Below are positions 15,808 to 19,423 of a DNA stretch of 19,423 nucleotides, piece by piece. The stretch is taken from NCBI GenBank assembly GCA_964591085.1, contig CAZPXH010000025.1, positions 1 through 19,423 of the forward strand. The letters run 5' to 3'. The DNA is from CAZPXH01 sp964591085. GTDB taxonomy: Bacteria; Spirochaetota; Spirochaetia; DSM-27196; CAZPXH01. Position 1 is the first letter of the stretch, and every line of letters begins with the position of its first letter. The position numbers were made by a program, and so were the translations under genes. The notes beneath the pieces were generated by a model. It did not search any database and was not told the DNA's origin. It was given only the letters and a program-made list of their open reading frames with translations.

Positions 15808-16821
15808 CTATTCGTCATCCGCTGCGCCCGATTCCTCCTGCGGGTTCTCGGCCGTCTGCTGGCTTGTGGTGTCCAGGAAGGCCTCCACCTCGGCCCGGCT
15901 GAACTCGTAGGTGCTGTTGCAGTACACACAGGTGGTTTGCAAGGGAAAGGGTCCGTTCCGCCGGATGTCGTCCTTTTCTGCCTGCGGGAGCCACTCGAGC
16001 ACACGGCGGAAGCGGTCCGGACTGCATCCACAACGGAACTCCGCCGGACGGCTCCCCAGATGCGCTGGTTCAAAGGCCCCGAGTGCTTCCTGCACGATGG
16101 TGGTTGTGGTTTGTCCACGGGAGAGAGCTTCTCCGATTGACTGCATCGATACCACCCGGTCCTCAACCTCTGCCCGAAGCATCCGGTTCCCATCCTCATC
16201 AATAGTCTCCGCCCGCTGGTCTCCGGGGAGGGCCTGCACCAGCAGTCCACCTGCTCCGATGACTCGCCCGTCCGAGTCAAACTGGATGCTCAGGTTCAGC
16301 ACGGACGGTGTCTGCTCACTTTCGAGGTAGTATCGCGCGAGATCCTGCGCAATTGTCCCGTGCTCCAGGACCACCGTGCCGGAGTAGGGGCGCTTTCCCT
16401 TCTCCGGATAGCGCGTCACCTTCACAAAGCCGTTGCCGATGAAGGGGCTGGTGTCAAAGCTTTTCAGCGGCTCTTCCACAGGGATGGACTCGGTTCTGAG
16501 ATAGCCACGAACCTCTCCGCGTGCATTTGCATCAACAACAATCCCGCCAACCGGACCGTCCACCTCAAAGTCCACCTGCATTCGGTCCCCGCCTTTCAGG
16601 GAGCTGGACATGAGAGCAGCTCCAATGAGCCCGTGCCCGAGGATGAGGGTCTCCAGAATTCCCAGGCCGTGGTTGGCGCGCATCTGGTTGACCAGTCGGG
16701 TGGCGTTTACCGCCGCCCCACGGAGGCTGCCACGCGCAAGAACAAAGGAGTCCATACCATCCCGTGAGACCGTCTCCAGGTGCTGCTGAACCAGGGGGTC
16801 CGGTATCGTCGCTGCAATCAT
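15808..16821 (-). CDS. hslO: Hsp33 redox-regulated chaperone
   Basis: The product is 337 residues, somewhat longer than the usual 290-300. Hsp33 is a cytoplasmic holdase activated by oxidation and unfolding. The N-terminal domain shows the family stretch LKGGDRMQVDFEVDGPVGGIVVDANARGEVRGYL (75-108, quoted only to place it). The zinc/redox switch is intact: C264 and C266 (RCGCSPDR) with C298 and C301 (CVYCN). The extra length is mostly an acidic Gln/Glu-rich tail after residue 312 that ends in ADDE. There is no Shine-Dalgarno sequence at the ATG (16821), but TATGTT lies exactly six bases upstream. The gene heads a minus-strand group and is divergent from birA. Confidence 0.95.
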   Translation of the reverse strand: MIAATIPDPLVQQHLETVSRDGMDSFVLARGSLRGAAVNATRLVNQMRANHGLGILETLILGHGLIGAALMSSSLKGGDRMQVDFEVDGPVGGIVVDANARGEVRGYLRTESIPVEEPLKSFDTSPFIGNGFVKVTRYPEKGKRPYSGTVVLEHGTIAQDLARYYLESEQTPSVLNLSIQFDSDGRVIGAGGLLVQALPGDQRAETIDEDGNRMLRAEVEDRVVSMQSIGEALSRGQTTTTIVQEALGAFEPAHLGSRPAEFRCGCSPDRFRRVLEWLPQAEKDDIRRNGPFPLQTTCVYCNSTYEFSRAEVEAFLDTTSQQTAENPQEESGAADDE

Positions 16822-16827
16822 GGCGCT

Positions 16828-16833
16828 AACATA
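16828..16833 (-). promoter_or_regulatory. Predicted -10 element of hsp33, leaderless type
   Basis: TATGTT on the minus strand ends six bases before the ATG at 16821. No good -35 is visible 17 bases further up (TTTCTC). The site lies in the 37-base gap to the divergent birA start. Confidence 0.4.
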
Positions 16834-16847
16834 CGTAGTCCTGCCGA

Positions 16848-16854
16848 AAGGAGA
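16848..16854 (+). promoter_or_regulatory. Shine-Dalgarno sequence deciding the birA GTG start
   Basis: AAGGAGA sits five bases (counted from GGAG) before GTG 16859 and argues against the in-frame ATG at 16820. Confidence 0.75.
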
Positions 16855-16858
16855 AACG

Positions 16859-17569
16859 GTGCGAACCGAAGTAGTACATCACATAGAGTCCACCAACACC
16901 GAACTCATGCGGCGGGCACGGCTGGGCGAAGGACCCGGGATCGCAATCCTGGCGGCAGAACAGACCGCGGGACGGGGGCAGCCCGGCCGATCATGGGATT
17001 CACCCGTGGGAGGCATGTACCTCAGTGCGCTTGTGACCGACGCGGATCCCGGCGGAATCAGCCCGGCCATCCGGGCGGGTCTTGCCGTGTGCCGGACTCT
17101 CCGGTCCGCGACAGCGCTGCCGATCCGGCTGAAGTGGCCAAACGACTGCTATCTTTCCAGGAACAAACTCGCCGGAATCCTGGTGGAACGTGCTCCGGAA
17201 GACCTGCTTGTGGCAGGGGTGGGAATCAACATCGGTCCTCAGGATCAACCGGGGCGAGTCGGGCTTTCAAAGGACTTTGCACCGGGTGATGATCCGGGTG
17301 CATCAGCCCGGTGGCTCAGGCTGGGGCAGAACCTTGCGGAAGCACTGGAAAGAGGGCTTGGGTCCCCCCAGGAGGACACGGCTGTTCTGCAGCAATGGGA
17401 GGATCTTTCGGTCCTTCCTCAGCTGGTCAGCTTGCCCGATGGACGGCGCGGAACGGCCACGGGGCTGAAGCTGGACGGGTCCCTGCGGGTTCAGATGGAG
17501 GACGGAACCGATGTGCAGATTGTGAGCAGTGCGGGGCTGGAGTGGCCCAACATCGGGAGGTCCGTTTGA
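16859..17569 (+). CDS. birA: Biotin--[acetyl-CoA-carboxylase] ligase, catalytic-domain-only
   Basis: The product is 236 residues from the GTG at 16859. The enzyme activates biotin as biotinyl-AMP and attaches it to carrier domains. Motifs are HHIESTNTEL (7-16), AGRGQPGRSW (37-46, the adenylate-binding loop), KWPND (92-96), KLAGILVE (103-110) and GVGINI (120-125). It lacks the N-terminal DNA-binding domain of the E. coli protein, so it should not act as a repressor. The GTG start is supported by AAGGAGA with five bases after GGAG, and by the family N-terminus starting here. An ATG at 16820 in frame would overlap the start codon of the divergent hsp33 gene and has no such site. The stop codon overlaps the -35 of the next promoter. 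Confidence 0.94.
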   Translation: MRTEVVHHIESTNTELMRRARLGEGPGIAILAAEQTAGRGQPGRSWDSPVGGMYLSALVTDADPGGISPAIRAGLAVCRTLRSATALPIRLKWPNDCYLSRNKLAGILVERAPEDLLVAGVGINIGPQDQPGRVGLSKDFAPGDDPGASARWLRLGQNLAEALERGLGSPQEDTAVLQQWEDLSVLPQLVSLPDGRRGTATGLKLDGSLRVQMEDGTDVQIVSSAGLEWPNIGRSV

Positions 17570-17594
17570 CGTGGGGTACGGACCCACCTATATT
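17566..17594 (+). promoter_or_regulatory. Strong sigma-70-type promoter overlapping the birA stop
   Basis: TTGACG at 17566-17571, 17 bases of spacer and TATATT at 17589-17594 are close to consensus. It would start transcription near 17601, giving a leader of about 80 bases before the small gene at 17684. It is the best promoter in the window. Confidence 0.7.
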
Positions 17595-17683
17595 TGCCTC
17601 AGGACAGGAATTAAGCCGGTTTTCCCATGGCCGTTCATGATACCATAGTCCGCGACATATCGATAGAGACGGGAGGATTGGTG

Positions 17684-17890
17684 ATGGCACGACGATCGAG
17701 TCAGAGCGTCCAGAAGCGACGACGGGAGCTTGCCAAACAGCGCAAGAAAGAAGAGAAGAAGATCCGGCGCGAAACACAGTCGGACTCGGACACCGACCAG
17801 GATACGCTCATCGCCGACTACCTCGGGTTGAACACTCCGGATGTAGGACCTGACGTACCGGATGAGGAGGACGACGAGGCCGAGGACTGA
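17684..17890 (+). CDS. Small charge-segregated protein (basic N-terminus, acidic C-terminus)
   Basis: The product is 68 residues. The first half is strongly basic (MARRSSQSVQKRRRELAKQRKKEEKKIRR) and likely helical. The second is acidic and ends in DEEDDEAED, with ADYLGLN between them. Its opening resembles small basic MARRSS/MPKRSN-type proteins that occur across proteobacteria and other groups with no known role; a nucleic-acid-contacting function would suit the charge but is not shown. The ATG at 17684 is preceded by GGGAGG with seven bases of spacing. An in-frame ATG at 17627 would add 19 residues but has no ribosome binding site. It has its own strong promoter and lies between birA and the DUF2461 gene. 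Confidence 0.8.
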   Translation: MARRSSQSVQKRRRELAKQRKKEEKKIRRETQSDSDTDQDTLIADYLGLNTPDVGPDVPDEEDDEAED

Positions 17891-17907
17891 TCATCACACA
17901 GTGATGA
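17891..17907. repeat. Perfect 7-bp inverted repeat after the small gene
   Basis: TCATCAC, ACA and GTGATGA form a perfect hairpin that begins right after the stop of the small gene. There is no T-tract. Its right arm overlaps the possible -35 (ATGACC at 17904) of the DUF2461 promoter. Attenuation or an operator is possible. Confidence 0.4.
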
Positions 17908-17932
17908 CCGCAGGCGGGCGGTACGGTACCTT
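17904..17932 (+). promoter_or_regulatory. Predicted promoter of the DUF2461 gene, leaderless type
   Basis: ATGACC, 17 bases of spacer and TACCTT are followed by six bases and the GTG at 17939. A short inverted repeat, GGTAC-G-GTACC (17920-17930), overlaps the -10. Confidence 0.4.
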
Positions 17933-17938
17933 CAGCAG

Positions 17939-18607
17939 GTGCCGTACTTCTCCCCGGCGTTTGCCGACTTTTTCCGGAACCTGGCCGAAAACAACAAGAA
18001 GGCCTGGTTTGACGACCACCGCGACATCTACGAAGCCGAGGTTCGCGATCCCTTCCGCCGATATGTTGAAGACATCCTTCCCCTTGTTCAGGCCTTCCTT
18101 CCGGCAGCAGAACCTGATCCCAAGCGCGCAATCTTTCGCATCAACCGGGACGTTCGCTTTCGCAAAGACAAGACCCCCTACAAGCTCTGGGTAGCCGCAG
18201 CAATTCAGCCCGGTGGGCGGAGCAGCGAGCGGCCGGGGTTTTACGTGCAGATCAACAACACCGCGGTCATGTTTGGCGGCGGAGCCTACGGCATCCAACC
18301 GGAGACGCTGAAGCAGATGCGCCGCTACATTGTGGACCACCACGGCGAACTGCAGGAGATCATCACCGATCCAGAATTCCGGAACACCTACGGCGACGTG
18401 CGTGGTGAACGCCTGACCCGCCCGCCTCGGGATCTGAAGGACCATGAGTCGCTACCGGACCTGGCCTTTTTCAAGCAGTACTACGTGATGGTTGAGCATC
18501 CCTTTGACCTTGCCCGCAGTAATGATCTGTTTGGTATGACCGGGAAACACATACAGACCGTTGCGCCCTTCCTGCACTTTCTGGATGCTTCCCAGGGAGG
18601 CTCCTAG
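17939..18607 (+). CDS. DUF2461 family protein
   Basis: The product is 222 residues from a GTG, the normal length for DUF2461 (TIGR02453). The N-terminal FFRNLAENNKKAWFDDHRDIYE and the core FRINRDVRFRKDKTPYK (about 66-82), followed by GFYVQI and GGGAYGIQPETLKQMRRYI, are the recognised family pattern. The conserved Arg, Asp and Lys residues suggest phosphate or nucleic-acid contact, but the family has no proven biochemical role. There is no Shine-Dalgarno sequence; TACCTT lies six bases before the start. The stop TAG shares its G with the GTG of the next gene, so the two are translationally coupled. Confidence 0.92.
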   Translation: MPYFSPAFADFFRNLAENNKKAWFDDHRDIYEAEVRDPFRRYVEDILPLVQAFLPAAEPDPKRAIFRINRDVRFRKDKTPYKLWVAAAIQPGGRSSERPGFYVQINNTAVMFGGGAYGIQPETLKQMRRYIVDHHGELQEIITDPEFRNTYGDVRGERLTRPPRDLKDHESLPDLAFFKQYYVMVEHPFDLARSNDLFGMTGKHIQTVAPFLHFLDASQGGS

Positions 18608-19353
18608 TGTTGCAGGTAGATGGACATGCTCCGCGGCCGGAGGCCGTTCTTCTGGACTTTGGCGGAACCATCCTCCGCCCCACGCGCTTTGACCGACGGC
18701 GCGGAATTGCGGCAATCCTTGAGTACGCCACTCCCCCGGCCGGGCACATGCTGGACGCCGCTGTCACACTCTCCGAGAAGCTCACCCGAACCATTGATGA
18801 ACAGCTTTCCGGAAGCACACTGGAGTACTCCCAGCGCGCCTTCCAGCGCGTGCTATATGACAGCCTGGGGATCCGCTTTGACATCTCGCAGGACTTCCTG
18901 GAGATCGTCTACTGGAACGAAGCCATCACCATGGAGCCGGAACCGGGCATTTCGACAGCGCTTGAGACAATCGCTGAAACCGGTCTTCCAATGGCGGTCC
19001 TGAGCAACTCCGCATTCCACGCGCCCGTGCTTGAGCAGGCGCTCAGCGCGGTGGGCTTGCGGGACTACTTTCGTTTTGTCCTGGCAACCGCGGACTACGG
19101 CCTGCGCAAGCCCGGCCCTGAGATCTTTGCCGTTGCGCTCAAGCGCTTACAGGTTGAAGCTCCGGCGTGCTGGTACATCGGCAACTCGGAAGAGTTTGAC
19201 ATCGCAGGTGCCCGGGCCGCCGGCTGTTACCCCGTGTGGTACGACGAGGTCGGTGAGGGGAGCGATGTGCCAGCCGGGGGTGCGCGAATTGAGTCCTGGT
19301 CAGAGCTTCCCGCGCTGTTGACTCGGGCGGGAATCCAGGTTCCGCGCACGTAG
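18607..19353 (+). CDS. HAD-superfamily hydrolase-like protein with altered motif I
   Basis: The product is 248 residues from a GTG that overlaps the preceding stop, with AGGGAGG six bases upstream. The Rossmann-like HAD motifs are in order. Motif I is LLDFGGTI (D17 nucleophile), motif II LSNS (S133), motif III K168 in RKPGPEIF, and motif IV GNSEEFDIAGARAAG (192 onwards, with N193 and D198). A helical C1-type cap lies between motifs I and II. In standard phosphatases motif I is DxD, but here the second Asp is Gly19, and the first acidic residue of motif IV is Asn193. Mg2+ coordination through D17 and D198 remains possible, but the general acid/base is missing, so activity may be reduced or different. 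The substrate is unknown. Confidence 0.88.
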   Translation: MLQVDGHAPRPEAVLLDFGGTILRPTRFDRRRGIAAILEYATPPAGHMLDAAVTLSEKLTRTIDEQLSGSTLEYSQRAFQRVLYDSLGIRFDISQDFLEIVYWNEAITMEPEPGISTALETIAETGLPMAVLSNSAFHAPVLEQALSAVGLRDYFRFVLATADYGLRKPGPEIFAVALKRLQVEAPACWYIGNSEEFDIAGARAAGCYPVWYDEVGEGSDVPAGGARIESWSELPALLTRAGIQVPRT

Positions 19354-19366
19354 CCGAGTTCCGAGC

Positions 19367-19423
19367 GTGACAATGATGGCGGGAGCCTGGTTGCTGGGGT
19401 TGCTGAGCCTCTCACTGGCTTGC
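19367..19423 (+). CDS. Start of a lipoprotein gene (3' truncated by window)
   Basis: Nineteen codons from GTG 19367 to the edge encode MTMMAGAWLLGLLSLSLAC, a lipoprotein signal with the lipobox LSLAC ending exactly at the last codon. ATG at 19373 or 19376 could also be the start. It follows the HAD-like gene by 13 bases on the same strand, so it is probably the last visible member of that group. Nothing can be said about the mature protein. Confidence 0.6.
   Translation, partial: MTMMAGAWLLGLLSLSLAC

Noticed and set aside
15783..16280. An upstream extension of the SBP-like lipoprotein frame into hsp33
   Set aside because: The extension overlaps Hsp33 motifs in another frame. The lipoprotein signal with its own Shine-Dalgarno sequence at 15782 marks the real start.
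1..19423. CRISPR array, tRNA/rRNA genes, insertion sequences, toxin-antitoxin or phage-defence genes
   Set aside because: No direct-repeat array, cloverleaf-like sequence, transposase or known defence domain was found by eye on either strand.

Overview
This is a GC-rich, gene-dense bacterial window of about 60% GC by eye. It has no rRNA, tRNA, CRISPR array, insertion sequence or phage gene that I can see. Four proteins carry clear lipoprotein signal peptides, and a fifth begins at the right edge. A huge secreted beta-rich protein ends in a FlgD-type Ig domain. With Hsp33, Bcp and an M48 protease, this points to a diderm bacterium. A free-living spirochaete is my best guess, but it is an inference from protein style and rests on no marker gene.

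Layout: (1) 1-4071 is the 3' part of a giant exported protein on the + strand: beta-helix-like repeats, several SbsA-type Ig domains, then a FlgD-like C-terminus. It converges on a minus-strand group of M48 membrane protease, Bcp peroxiredoxin and a jelly-roll-like lipoprotein (6943 down to 4068). (2) Divergent to that group, a + strand run encodes a lipoprotein, a four-helix membrane protein and methionine aminopeptidase (7040-9186). It converges on a minus-strand pair, a CNNM/CorC-type transporter followed by an M20 dipeptidase (11909 down to 9183). (3) A DUF819 transporter-like protein (12033-13223) runs into a minus-strand group read from hsp33: Hsp33, a substrate-binding-like lipoprotein, a small unknown protein, a carboxylesterase and a single-domain receiver (16821 down to 13215). 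(4) Divergent from hsp33 are birA, a small charge-segregated protein, a DUF2461 protein, a HAD-like protein and the start of another lipoprotein (16859 to the edge).

Most genes are housekeeping or conserved unknowns, and I do not see a defence or biosynthetic system. The most informative signals concern gene expression. Six genes that lack a convincing placed Shine-Dalgarno sequence have a TANNNT -10-like hexamer exactly six bases before the start codon, which suggests leaderless transcription. The M20 gene has no ATG, GTG or TTG at the place its family homology demands, but it has a CTG eight bases after a strong Shine-Dalgarno sequence. Three convergent gene pairs overlap at their stop codons, leaving no room between them for a terminator.

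No stretch above 300 bases lacks a gene. The longest gaps are 11910-12032 (123 bases), 17570-17683 (114 bases) and 6944-7039 (96 bases), and all three hold promoter-like sequences.
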